Source: Halioglobus sp. (GTDB lineage: Bacteria; Pseudomonadota; Gammaproteobacteria; Pseudomonadales; Halieaceae). Taken from it: DNA of 64,000 nucleotides. Both the position numbers and the translations under genes were made by a program. The stretch covers positions 62,001-126,000 of the forward strand of contig PABK01000061.1 in assembly GCA_002699145.1 (NCBI GenBank), in the 5' to 3' direction. Below are positions 47,416-55,691 of the stretch, piece by piece; the stretch's first letter is position 1; the number at the start of each line of letters is the position of its first letter. The notes beneath the pieces were generated by a model that ran no database searches, was not told where the DNA came from, and worked only from the letters and a program-made list of their open reading frames with translations.

Positions 47416-48999
47416 GTGTCAGCCCTGCCCAGTGGACTCAACCATGACCCGGAATCGCCCCAGGTCACTGATGCGCTGTTGCAGGAGGTCGAGGCCCATC
47501 TGCACGACTGGCACTGGCGGATCAATAATTTATACCGGATCACCGACAAGCGCGGGGTCGAAGTCCAGTTCCAGCTGAACGCCGCGCAGCAGCGATTCTT
47601 CGAGGATATGTGGTACCGCAACCTGATCCTCAAGGCCCGGCAGCTGGGCTTCACCACGTTCATGCTGATCTTCATGCTGGACGCGGCCCTGTTCACCCCG
47701 AATACCCGGTGCGGCCTGATCGCGCACACCCAGCTCGATGCGAAACGCCTGTTTCGGGACAAGCTGCGGTACGCCTACGACCGGCTGCCGGAATGGCTCA
47801 GGCAAAGGTGCCCGGCGCGGAACGATAGCGCCGGCGAACTGGTTTTCGACAACGGGTCCAGCGTCACTGTCGGTACCAGCTACCGCGGCGGTACCTTGCG
47901 CTACCTGCACGTCTCCGAATTCGGGAAGATTTGCCGGCAGTACCCGCACAAGGCCACGGAAATCGTCACCGGTGCGTTCGAGTCCGTCGGCCTGGATTGC
48001 GTCATCACGATCGAGAGCACGGCCGAAGGCCGGCAGGGCCACTTCTACGAGTACGCCCAGCAGGCCGAGCGCGATCACCTGGCCGGTGTTCAGCTGACGC
48101 GCCTGGATCAGAAATTCTTCTTCTATCCGTGGTACGACGATCCGGCCTATACCGTCTCGGAGGATGAGGGGCGCGATGTCGTGATCCCCAGGCGGCTGAT
48201 CGACTATTTCGTCGACCTCCGCAAGAAGCACGGGATCAAGCTCAGCAAGGGCCAGATGCTGTGGTACACGCTCAAGGAAAAGTCCTTGGGCGGACACATC
48301 AAGCAGGAATACCCGACCACCCCGGCTGAGGCATTCTGGCAGTCACTCGAAGGCTCCTACTACAAGGAGCAGTTCGATGCCATCTTCGAGCAGAAGCGCA
48401 TTTGCCGGGTGCCGCACCAGCCAGGCGTGCTGGTGCATACCATCTGGGACCTGGGCGTCAATGACGCCAATGCAATCTGGTTTGTCCAGCGATCGGGCCG
48501 TGAGTGGCACCTGATCGACTACTACGAGAATAACGATGTTGGCGTGGATCACTACGCCAAGGTGCTGCATAAGAAGCACACCGAGCTTGGTTACGAGTAC
48601 GGTCTGCACGTCGGCCCGCATGATCTGGAGGTCCGGGAATGGGGCAACGACGGCAAGACCCGGCGCCAGGCTGCGAGAGACGCCGGCATCCACTTCTTGC
48701 CGGAGCCGGCAAAGATGGGGCTGGTCGATGGCATCGAGGCCGCCAGGACCATCCTGCCGCGATGCTACTTCGATGAGGAACGCACCGCGGACGGTACGGC
48801 GCACCTGCAGGCGTATCGCAAGGAATGGGATGACAAGCGCGGTATGTGGAAAGACAAGCCGTTTCACGGCCCGGAGAGTAACGGTGCCGACTCGTTCCGC
48901 TACTTTGCCGTCAACGCCTCGATCATAGATCAGTTTATGCACAACACCAGTAAACCGGCGATGCAAAAGCCGGCAGGCCCGGGAGGCTACTACGCATGA
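47416..48999 (+). CDS. terL: terminase large subunit
   Basis: The 527-residue packaging ATPase/nuclease begins at GTG 3 nt after the small subunit stop. Visible parts: adenine/Walker A-like region NLILKARQLGFTTFM; the ATPase region with GTLRYLHVSEFGKI and ITIESTAEGRQGHFYEY; and the nuclease half with HTIWDLGVNDANAIWFVQ and the HVGPHDLEVREW segment, including the acidic Asp residues. It cuts and packages DNA at the portal. The next gene overlaps its stop (ATGA). Confidence 0.92.
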   Translation: MSALPSGLNHDPESPQVTDALLQEVEAHLHDWHWRINNLYRITDKRGVEVQFQLNAAQQRFFEDMWYRNLILKARQLGFTTFMLIFMLDAALFTPNTRCGLIAHTQLDAKRLFRDKLRYAYDRLPEWLRQRCPARNDSAGELVFDNGSSVTVGTSYRGGTLRYLHVSEFGKICRQYPHKATEIVTGAFESVGLDCVITIESTAEGRQGHFYEYAQQAERDHLAGVQLTRLDQKFFFYPWYDDPAYTVSEDEGRDVVIPRRLIDYFVDLRKKHGIKLSKGQMLWYTLKEKSLGGHIKQEYPTTPAEAFWQSLEGSYYKEQFDAIFEQKRICRVPHQPGVLVHTIWDLGVNDANAIWFVQRSGREWHLIDYYENNDVGVDHYAKVLHKKHTELGYEYGLHVGPHDLEVREWGNDGKTRRQAARDAGIHFLPEPAKMGLVDGIEAARTILPRCYFDEERTADGTAHLQAYRKEWDDKRGMWKDKPFHGPESNGADSFRYFAVNASIIDQFMHNTSKPAMQKPAGPGGYYA

Positions 49000-49385
49000 A
49001 GCAGAAACGACACTTCGATGCTACAGCTATTTTCAAGGTGCTGGTCGAGGCGGTGGCGGTATTCCGTGGGCCCCAGGAGTACAAGCATCCGCAGGCCAAC
49101 TTCATGGGCTGTTACGTGGGGCCGTGCACCAACGCGGAGGGAACCAAGCGCAAGCGGATGAGCCGCAATTTCGCGTTCGTCTCCAGGCATGGCCATGAAG
49201 TCATCATGGAGATTGACTTCGCCCTGGCCGCGCGCAACCCCGAGCTCTATTTCACCAACCTGATGGAGCATCTGGATCGGGCCATGCGACAGGTCAACGC
49301 GGGCGGCACGATCTTCCTGCCGGCCAAATCTGCCGTGATGAGTAAAGCGGTGCGGCAGGCCTCCAATGACGCGATGAGGGCATAG
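48996..49385 (+). CDS. hypothetical phage protein between terminase and portal
   Basis: The 129-residue product overlaps the terminase stop (ATGA). It contains EYKHPQANFMGCYVGPCT and FVSRHGHEVIMEIDFALAARNPELYFTNLMEHLDRAM. No family recognised. Position suggests a role in packaging or head assembly, but this is inference only. Confidence 0.6.
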   Translation: MKQKRHFDATAIFKVLVEAVAVFRGPQEYKHPQANFMGCYVGPCTNAEGTKRKRMSRNFAFVSRHGHEVIMEIDFALAARNPELYFTNLMEHLDRAMRQVNAGGTIFLPAKSAVMSKAVRQASNDAMRA

Positions 49386-49388
49386 ATC

Positions 49389-51368
49389 ATGCAGCTTGTG
49401 GCAGTGCAAACCCCGGCCCAGGTCACGGAGCGGATCGAGGCCGAGAAAGCGCGGCGGATCGCCAATGGTCGGGTACAGTACCAGCAGCCGGAAATCGTGG
49501 ATGCCCTGGCCAACAAGGTGCGCGGCGACTGGCAGATCGCCAAGAGCACGAAGCAGGTCGTCACGCAGCGGCTGGTGGACTGCCTCGAGCGCCGCAGCGG
49601 GGAGTACTCCGCACAGAAACGCCAGGAGATTGCCCAGACGCAGGGCAGCGGTATCTACATGCAGCTGACAGCGGCCAAGTGCCGCGCGGCGAAAGCCTAC
49701 CTGTCGGACCTCTACACACCTTCTGGCGACCGGCCTTTCACGATTAAGCCAACGCCGATCCCCGAACTGCCGCCTCAAATCCAGCAGAAGCTGATGGCCG
49801 AGGCCATGGCGGTGCTGAATCAGTCGCAGATCGAACCGGCCGCGGTCGCACAGATCCTCGAAAAGCACAAAGAGCGGTTGATCGGCGAACTGATGCACCA
49901 GGCAGAGAAGCGGGCGGAGAAGATGGCCGACCATGTCGAGGATATGCTGGTCGAGGGCAAGTTCCGCACGGAGTTCGACGCCTTCCTCGATGATCTGGTG
50001 ACGTACCCGGCGGCGATTATAAAGGGTCCTGTCTTTGCCAATCGGGCCAAGATCAAGTGGGTTGAAGTCCAGGGTCAGTACGCGCCCCAGCGCTCACATG
50101 AGATCGTGCCGGAGGTTCGTCGGGTGTCGCCGTTCGACTCCTATCCAAGTCCTGGCGCGCGAGCGGAGCTCGGCGGACATTGGCACATCGAGCACCGCCG
50201 CTTTACCTTTTCCGAGCTGGCATCTATGCGGGGCGCGCCAGGCTACAACACGCTCGCGATCACCAGAGCGCTGCATGAATATCGCCAGGGCGGGCTGCAT
50301 GAGTGGATCTGGTCGGAGGAAGAGCACCGCCGTCTGTCGGGCCAGAACAGCGTCTACGGTCGGCGGGAGACAATCGATGCACTGGAGTGGACCGGCACGA
50401 TGTCCGGCCAGATGCTGGTCGACTGGGGCATGAACCCGCAGTCAGTCCCTGATCTGGTCAACGAGTACCCGGTGTCCGTTATCGTGGTCGGGAACTTTGC
50501 GATCCGTGCGCTGGTGAACCCCGATCCGGCGGGCAAGCCCGACTACTTCAAGGCGTGCTGGGAGAATGTACCGGGCTCATGGTGGGGCCGCGGCCTGCCG
50601 GAGATCATGGCCGACTGCCAGGATATGTGTAACGGCGTGGCCAGGGCGCTGGCCAACAACCTGGGCCTGGCGAGCGGTCCGCAGGTCTGGGTGAACAACG
50701 CCTACGCGGAGGATGGCGCAGACTACCAGACCATCTATCCCTGGAAAATATGGTATTTCCGCACGCCGACCACGAACAGCGGGCAGCAGCAGAAGCCGAT
50801 GGACTTCTTTCAGCCAAACAGCCACGCCAGCGAGCTGATGGAGGTCTACGAGCGGTTTGCGAAGTACGCCGATGAGGTCACGGGCATGCCGGCTTTCGCC
50901 TACGGATCGGACAGCGGTGCCGGCGCGGCCAAGACCGCATCCGGCCTGTCGATGCTGCTCAATGCTTCGAGCAAGACCATCAAGTCGGTTGTGCACAATA
51001 TCGATATCCACGTCATCGAGCCGCTGGTCGAGAAGTTCTACAACCACGTGATGATGACCCACCCGGACAACAGTATCAAAGGGGATGCTGTCGCGAAGGC
51101 CCGCGGTTCCGAGTCGCTGATCCACAAGGAAGCCGCACAGGCCCGGGCCCAGGAACTGCTAGGCATTCTGAGCAACCCCGTGGATCAGCAGATCATTGGC
51201 CTTGACGGCCGCCTCGAGTTGCTGAAGGAAGTGCTGAATACCGGGGATATGCCGGTAGAGCGCATCCTGCCATCGCTCGAAGAGCTGGCGGCGAGGCTGC
51301 AACCGGCTCCCCCGGAAGCTGGCCCTGGCGATAAATCCGAGCAGCAGCCCCAGGCGGCCGCGGCATGA
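49389..51368 (+). CDS. portal protein
   Basis: The 659-residue protein has GAGGG about 10 nt upstream of the ATG. Features of podovirus-type portals are visible: a long helical N-terminal region, then IKGPVFANRAKIKWV, RRVSPFDSYPSPGAR, CWENVPGSWWGRGLPEIMADCQDMCNGVARAL, and the C-terminal crown with SKTIKSVVHNIDIHVIEPLVEKFYNHVM. The C-terminus is Pro/Glu/Gln-rich. Position directly after the terminase agrees. It forms the dodecameric DNA channel. Its end overlaps the next gene (ATGA). Confidence 0.88.
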   Translation: MQLVAVQTPAQVTERIEAEKARRIANGRVQYQQPEIVDALANKVRGDWQIAKSTKQVVTQRLVDCLERRSGEYSAQKRQEIAQTQGSGIYMQLTAAKCRAAKAYLSDLYTPSGDRPFTIKPTPIPELPPQIQQKLMAEAMAVLNQSQIEPAAVAQILEKHKERLIGELMHQAEKRAEKMADHVEDMLVEGKFRTEFDAFLDDLVTYPAAIIKGPVFANRAKIKWVEVQGQYAPQRSHEIVPEVRRVSPFDSYPSPGARAELGGHWHIEHRRFTFSELASMRGAPGYNTLAITRALHEYRQGGLHEWIWSEEEHRRLSGQNSVYGRRETIDALEWTGTMSGQMLVDWGMNPQSVPDLVNEYPVSVIVVGNFAIRALVNPDPAGKPDYFKACWENVPGSWWGRGLPEIMADCQDMCNGVARALANNLGLASGPQVWVNNAYAEDGADYQTIYPWKIWYFRTPTTNSGQQQKPMDFFQPNSHASELMEVYERFAKYADEVTGMPAFAYGSDSGAGAAKTASGLSMLLNASSKTIKSVVHNIDIHVIEPLVEKFYNHVMMTHPDNSIKGDAVAKARGSESLIHKEAAQARAQELLGILSNPVDQQIIGLDGRLELLKEVLNTGDMPVERILPSLEELAARLQPAPPEAGPGDKSEQQPQAAAA

Positions 51369-51652
51369 GATTGACGAATCACGGCGACACGCGCGAACAG
51401 TGTCGGCTGGTTAGCGCCATTCAGCGGATCAAGATCGATCAGCTTGACGCCTACGAAAAGCTGCGCGCCGCGTTAACTCGCGAGCTCCAGCTGATCAACC
51501 GACATCTGCGCGAACTGGAAGGCCCCGAACTCCACAGGGCTCAAGGTCGTGCGGTGTTTCTCGATGATCTGTGCGATCTACTCGACCAGAGCGAGCATAA
51601 GCATGCACAGCTTCGGGAAAAACTCGAACGCGAGCGGAATACCAGTAGCTAG
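51365..51652 (+). CDS. hypothetical small helical phage protein
   Basis: The 95-residue product overlaps the portal stop (ATGA). It is helical with coiled-coil character: LDAYEKLRAALTRELQLINRHLRELEGPEL and LLDQSEHKHAQLREKLERE. No family recognised. It may be an assembly or scaffold accessory. A terminator follows it at 51678. Confidence 0.6.
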   Translation: MRLTNHGDTREQCRLVSAIQRIKIDQLDAYEKLRAALTRELQLINRHLRELEGPELHRAQGRAVFLDDLCDLLDQSEHKHAQLREKLERERNTSS

Positions 51653-51677
51653 GCTCCGCACGCGCTCACCCACCTGA

Positions 51678-51699
51678 CCCGCCACCCGGCGGGTTTTTT
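51678..51699 (+). terminator. intrinsic terminator between portal-side and scaffold/capsid genes
   Basis: A 6-bp GC stem CCCGCC / GGCGGG with loop ACCC and six T residues. It sits 25 nt after the small helical protein stop and 73 nt before the scaffold gene. No good promoter is obvious between it and the scaffold gene. Confidence 0.85.
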
Positions 51700-51772
51700 G
51701 TTTGCGAATACCAAGAATCCGGCTCCCGGCGGGGAATACCGGACGGACTGGCTCGCCAAGGAGAAAAATGAA

Positions 51773-52795
51773 ATGACTGGCATACACAGCGCCGCCTCTC
51801 GAAGGCAGGCGGAAGCAAGCGTTGATGCGATGATCGCGGCGCAGACAGGAAATACCGATGAGCCCGGCCAGGCTCCGGCTTCCGATCCCGCACCGGCAGA
51901 ATCACCGGACAATGCACTGGCAACACCGGATGCGCCACCGCAGGCGACCCCGGCTGCCGGAGAAGTTCCCACTGACACACCCTCGCCCGGCGAAACGCCG
52001 CCTGGCGAACCTGTAGATTGGAAGGCCCGCGCCGAAGCATCCGAGGCGCGCTTCGCGGTACTCAAAGGCAAGTACGACACCGAAGTTCCCGCGCTTCACG
52101 CCGAGGTCAAAGAGCTCAAGAAACAGCTGGCGCATGGCGCCCCCAGTGCCGAACTCGAGTCGCTTCGGGCTGAGGTAGCAGCGCTTCGAGCCGGACAGAC
52201 CACCGCAGAAACTCCTTCCCCCGACACCCCGCCACCCGCCAGCGCGCCGGACCTCCAAAGTCTGCGCGATCAGTACGGCGATGACTGGGTTGACGGCCTG
52301 ATCGGTGTTGTTCGCTCAGAGCTGAGCACCGTACAGGAAAGGATGGCCAACCAGCAGCCGCAGGGGCTCTCGTTCAGCGACAAGCTGGATGTGTCGCTCA
52401 GCAGCGCTGGCATCGATCTGCAGACCATGAACCGCGACAAGGGGTTTCTCTACTGGCTGGCTCAGTACGACTCGCCAGAGTCACTGAATACCAGGCAGGA
52501 GCTTCTGAACGCGGCTGTGAACGACGGGAATGTGAATGCGGCCGCCGACTTCTTCCGGCGCTACGTCAGTCTTGGCTCCGGCTCCCCCGCCGGCGCGCCC
52601 AACCCCATGCAGGAACACGCCCAGGTACCCGACGGCGGGGCAGGGGACTCTCCCCCGGCCCAGCAGGTCAGTCTCGAACAGGCCTTTCAGGAGTACATCG
52701 CGGGCAGTGATGCCTACACCCGGGGGAAGATCAGCGCTGCCGAGTTGGAGGAACTGGAAAGAAGGTATTACGCCCTCCAGGCTCCCCAACAGTAG
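51773..52795 (+). CDS. scaffolding protein
   Basis: From the ATG at 51773 (AAGGAG upstream) the product is 340 residues. It is Pro/Ala/Glu-rich and largely disordered for the first ~110 residues, followed by a coiled coil (RFAVLKGKYDTEVPALHAEVKELKKQL) and a helical C-terminal part (FQEYIAGSDAYTRGKISAAELEELERRYYAL). This composition and position directly before the capsid gene are typical of phage scaffolds. The frame is open upstream to 51698 but the ribosome site sets the start. Confidence 0.8.
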   Translation: MTGIHSAASRRQAEASVDAMIAAQTGNTDEPGQAPASDPAPAESPDNALATPDAPPQATPAAGEVPTDTPSPGETPPGEPVDWKARAEASEARFAVLKGKYDTEVPALHAEVKELKKQLAHGAPSAELESLRAEVAALRAGQTTAETPSPDTPPPASAPDLQSLRDQYGDDWVDGLIGVVRSELSTVQERMANQQPQGLSFSDKLDVSLSSAGIDLQTMNRDKGFLYWLAQYDSPESLNTRQELLNAAVNDGNVNAAADFFRRYVSLGSGSPAGAPNPMQEHAQVPDGGAGDSPPAQQVSLEQAFQEYIAGSDAYTRGKISAAELEELERRYYALQAPQQ

Positions 52796-52813
52796 CCGAA
52801 ATCGGCTCAGGGA

Positions 52814-52834
52814 ACGCCTGGCTGGCGTCTTTTT
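52814..52834 (+). terminator. weak terminator-like hairpin before the capsid gene
   Basis: A 5-bp stem ACGCC / GGCGT with loop TGGCT, then C and TTTTT. It lies between the scaffold stop and the capsid start codon. The stem is short, so it may give only partial termination. Confidence 0.5.
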
Positions 52835-52848
52835 GAGGATCCAGTCAA

Positions 52849-53781
52849 ATGGCAAAGTTTCCCGTATCAGGGGTACCGTCTCTCGCTTCGGACAGTACCT
52901 CGAAGTTTATCCCGGCCATCTGGTCGACGAAGCTGGTCACGAAGTTCTACGATTCCACCGTATTCACGGAGATCGCGAACACTGACTACGAGGGCGAGAT
53001 CAAGGCCCATGGTGACGAAGTCATCATCCGCACTGTCCCGTCCATCACCATCAACAACTACCAGAAGGGTGGCGGTCTCAACTACGAGGACCCGGAATCC
53101 CCGAACGTCACGCTGACGATCGACCAGGGCAAGTATTTTGCCTTCAACTGCTGGGACATCGACAAGCACCAGTCGGACATCGATCTGATGAACAAATGGT
53201 CTGAAGATGCCTCCGAGCAGATGAAGATCGCTATCGATACCGACATCCTGGCGGCGATCGGTGCCAGTGCGCACGCGGACAACTCGGGGGATTCCGCTGG
53301 CCGTATCTCTGGCGATATTGACCTGGGTGAGGCTGCTGCCGGCGTCGGTACCAACGCCGTACAGCTGACCAAGGCCAACATCCTTGATCATCTGGTCGAC
53401 TGGGGTACGGTGCTCGACGAACAGTCGGTGCCGGAGTCCAATCGTTGGGTGGTTCTGCCGGCCAAAGCCTGCGGTCTCATCAAGAAGTCTGACCTTCGCG
53501 ATGCGTCCATCGCCGGTGATGGCACCAGCATCCTGCGCAACGGTCGCCTGGGGATGATCGATCGGTTCACGATCTATCGCTCCAACAACCTGAACGTCAA
53601 CAACACGGAGATCGATATCCTCTTCGGACATCCCTCCGCGCTGACGTTCGCCGCGCAGATCACGGAAATGGAGACCATCAAGAACCCCGATGACTTTGGT
53701 GATCTGGTTCGCGGTCTGGAGGTCTACGGCTTCGAGGTCATCAAGCCGGAAGCCCTGGGCCACGTGGTAGCCAAGTACTAG
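52849..53781 (+). CDS. major capsid protein
   Basis: The 310-residue protein begins MAKFPVSGVPSLASDSTSKFIPAIWSTKLVTKFYDSTVFTEIANTDYEGEI. GDEVIIRTVPSITINNYQKG, YFAFNCWDIDKHQSDIDLM, NRWVVLPAKACGLIKKSDLRDASIAGDGT and RSNNLNVNNTEIDILFGHPSALTFAAQI follow the HK97-fold pattern of podovirus-type major coat proteins. Position after scaffold confirms it. A GAGGA ribosome site precedes the ATG. Confidence 0.9.
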   Translation: MAKFPVSGVPSLASDSTSKFIPAIWSTKLVTKFYDSTVFTEIANTDYEGEIKAHGDEVIIRTVPSITINNYQKGGGLNYEDPESPNVTLTIDQGKYFAFNCWDIDKHQSDIDLMNKWSEDASEQMKIAIDTDILAAIGASAHADNSGDSAGRISGDIDLGEAAAGVGTNAVQLTKANILDHLVDWGTVLDEQSVPESNRWVVLPAKACGLIKKSDLRDASIAGDGTSILRNGRLGMIDRFTIYRSNNLNVNNTEIDILFGHPSALTFAAQITEMETIKNPDDFGDLVRGLEVYGFEVIKPEALGHVVAKY

Positions 53782-53803
53782 GTCTCGGCCTAGTTCACTG
53801 AGT

Positions 53804-53827
53804 ATGGCCGGCCAGCTGGTCGGCCAT
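53804..53827 (+). terminator. 24-nt near-palindromic hairpin after the capsid gene
   Basis: The half sites ATGGCCG and CGGCCAT flank the inner palindrome CCAGCTGG; the whole pairs except one G-T wobble. The stem is strong, but the following GCTTTC is only weakly U-rich. It may be a partial terminator or an mRNA-stabilising end for the capsid transcript. Confidence 0.45.
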
Positions 53828-53866
53828 GCTTTCGAACTTCGATTCAATTCACCGGGAGAGATCAAT

Positions 53867-54409
53867 ATGCCCCCCAGGAAAGCACCGGATAAATCCGGGT
53901 CACAGTCCCCACCCAACAACGAGGCGGGGGAAACACAACAGGTCGCGCAGCAGGAGGCCGCAGCCGAAGCGGAGCAGGGCGAAGAACCGTCGAATGCGGA
54001 GGATGCTGTGCTGCGTGAGCTCGGCTTGTCCGCCGAGGGGGCGAGTGCCGAAATGGACGCGCCGCCCGCCGAGGCAGTCGTCACCGATGCCGCCCCCGCG
54101 GACAACCACGGCAATCGCCGCAAGGCCGCCAACGCTCGCAAGCGGGCGCAGCAGGAGGCCAAGCGTAAGGCAAAGGCGGATGCCGAGGCCGCGCGCGAGC
54201 GTGACCATGGCGTGGTGCAGGGCAGCATCCAGAACGCGGACATTCCGCTGGACGCGGACGGCAATCCGCTGTGGTATCACAGCCGCAAATCCGGTCGTGT
54301 CGTCGCAGCGAACCCCGTGCTGAATCGTCCGGATATCCGCCGGCGCGAACAGCTGGTGCCCTGCAATGCGCCCGAGCGGCTGCGCGTGCAGGCCTCCGGC
54401 GACGAGTAA
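53867..54409 (+). CDS. acidic/basic low-complexity phage protein
   Basis: From the ATG at 53867 (GGGAGAG upstream) the product is 180 residues. The N-terminal half is Glu/Gln/Ala-rich (TQQVAQQEAAAEAEQGEE), and the middle is a charged helix (NRRKAANARKRAQQEAKRKAKADAEAARERD). The C-terminal part has PLDADGNPLWYHSRKSGRVVAANPVLNRPDIRRREQ. No family recognised; it may be a virion or head-completion protein. Hairpins flank it on both sides. Confidence 0.65.
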   Translation: MPPRKAPDKSGSQSPPNNEAGETQQVAQQEAAAEAEQGEEPSNAEDAVLRELGLSAEGASAEMDAPPAEAVVTDAAPADNHGNRRKAANARKRAQQEAKRKAKADAEAARERDHGVVQGSIQNADIPLDADGNPLWYHSRKSGRVVAANPVLNRPDIRRREQLVPCNAPERLRVQASGDE

Positions 54410-54413
54410 CACC

Positions 54414-54432
54414 TGGCGGGCTTGGCCCGCCA
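54414..54432 (+). terminator. 8-bp GC hairpin before the tail adaptor gene
   Basis: TGGCGGGC / GCCCGCCA with loop TTG follows the stop of the low-complexity protein and is followed by ATCAATTCT rather than a T run. It resembles a transcript-stabilising hairpin more than a full terminator. Confidence 0.4.
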
Positions 54433-54451
54433 TCAATTCTAGGAGTCTGGT

Positions 54452-55087
54452 ATGCCGACCGTACTAGCCCACGATGTCGTTGAGCGCGCCAATGACGTGC
54501 TCAATGACGTGCTCTCGGCGCGGTGGGGAGATGACACCCTGCTCAATTACCTCAACGAGGCGCAGTATGCCGTCGTTGCCGCCAGGCCAGACGCCAACGC
54601 GGTTAATGCGACGATGGGCTGCTTGCCGAGTGCCAAGCAGGTACTTCCCGCCGGCGGACTGCGCCTGATCGAGGTAATGTCCAATACCGATACGGGTAAG
54701 CCGGTCACGCTGATCGATGTCGACCTGCTTAACGAACAGGTGCCCGAGTGGCGCAAGGTTGATCCGCCTGTGCGGGCGATCGACCACTACGTCTATGACG
54801 ATCGGGACCCCAAGACCTTCTACGTCTACCCGACCCCGGAGCAGGGGCACCAGATCGATCTGGTGTATGCCGCCGTACCAGAGCGTGTCGCAGGCCTGGG
54901 CGACACCATCACGGTGGATGACATCTACTTCAACCCGCTGGTCGATCACATGCTGTGGCGAGCATTCTCGCGCGACACAGCCAACCCTGCCGGCGCTTCC
55001 CAGGCATCCATTCACTGGCAAGCCTTTGCGACCGCGCTGGGTCTCAAAGTGAAGGCTGACGCCGCAATGAGTCCGAACAATGGCTGA
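54452..55087 (+). CDS. head-tail adaptor-like protein (DUF6682-like)
   Basis: The 211-residue product starts after AGGAG. It shows the pattern ERANDVLNDVLSARWGDDTLLNYLNEAQYAVVAARPDAN, then GGLRLIEVMSN, KVDPPVRAIDHYVYDDRDPKTFYVYPTPEQGHQIDLVYAAVPERV and NPLVDHMLWRAFSRDT, as seen in DUF6682 phage proteins and related adaptors. Position after the capsid and before the nozzle-like genes fits a head-tail connection role. Its end overlaps the next gene by 8 nt. Confidence 0.75.
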   Translation: MPTVLAHDVVERANDVLNDVLSARWGDDTLLNYLNEAQYAVVAARPDANAVNATMGCLPSAKQVLPAGGLRLIEVMSNTDTGKPVTLIDVDLLNEQVPEWRKVDPPVRAIDHYVYDDRDPKTFYVYPTPEQGHQIDLVYAAVPERVAGLGDTITVDDIYFNPLVDHMLWRAFSRDTANPAGASQASIHWQAFATALGLKVKADAAMSPNNG

Positions 55088-55691
55088 TCTAGCTGACCTT
55101 ACTCCCCGTGTTACCCGGTACGTCCGGAACTGCCCGTCACTCATGGTGCACCAGGCTCTCAGCGATGCCGCCCGCGAGTTCTGCCAGCGGACGCGCACAT
55201 ACACAATCGAGCATCCCCTGACGCTGAGCCAGAACAGCTACGAGTATGCCATCGCGTTGCCTGATCTTGATTGGTATGAAATCAAGTGGGCCAAGATTGA
55301 TGGCAAACCGCTCGATCCAGGGCGGCTGGACGGCCCCGTTAACTGGGCCGATCGCACCGATAGGCCGCTGCAGTACGCGAGCATTGATGGCGAGTCCATT
55401 CGTTTCTGGCCGCGGCCGGATCAGCAATATACCGTGCAGATCAAACTGGCCGTGTCTCCGCAGCTGGGCAAGACAGCTTTGCCGGCAGGGCTGTACAACC
55501 GTTATGGCCAGGAGATTGCCCGGGGCGCGGCCGCTGATCTGCTCGAGATGGAAGGGTACCCCTGGTACAACCCGAACATGGCCCCGAGGCACCGCACCGC
55601 GTTTGCCTCAGCCATCCAACAGGCGGTAGCTGACCGGGACCGCAATCTCACCAGTGCCAGCCCCAGCGTGCGGATGCGACCGATCGCATGA
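55080..55691 (+). CDS. podovirus tail tube/adaptor-like protein
   Basis: The 203-residue product overlaps its upstream neighbour by 8 nt. LTPRVTRYVRNCPSLMVHQALSDAAREFCQRTRTYT is a helical start, followed by a beta-rich middle with YAIALPDLDWYEIKWAKIDGKPLDP and a helical end (EIARGAAADLLEMEGYPWYNP, then AFASAIQQAVADRD). This layout is common for short-tail adaptor proteins, but the family is not certain. Its stop overlaps the next gene (ATGA). Confidence 0.65.
   Translation: MADLADLTPRVTRYVRNCPSLMVHQALSDAAREFCQRTRTYTIEHPLTLSQNSYEYAIALPDLDWYEIKWAKIDGKPLDPGRLDGPVNWADRTDRPLQYASIDGESIRFWPRPDQQYTVQIKLAVSPQLGKTALPAGLYNRYGQEIARGAAADLLEMEGYPWYNPNMAPRHRTAFASAIQQAVADRDRNLTSASPSVRMRPIA

Noticed and set aside
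52867-54264. Leftward 465-codon frame antisense to the capsid gene
   Set aside because: The rightward capsid and low-complexity genes have ribosome sites and operon context; this frame has none.
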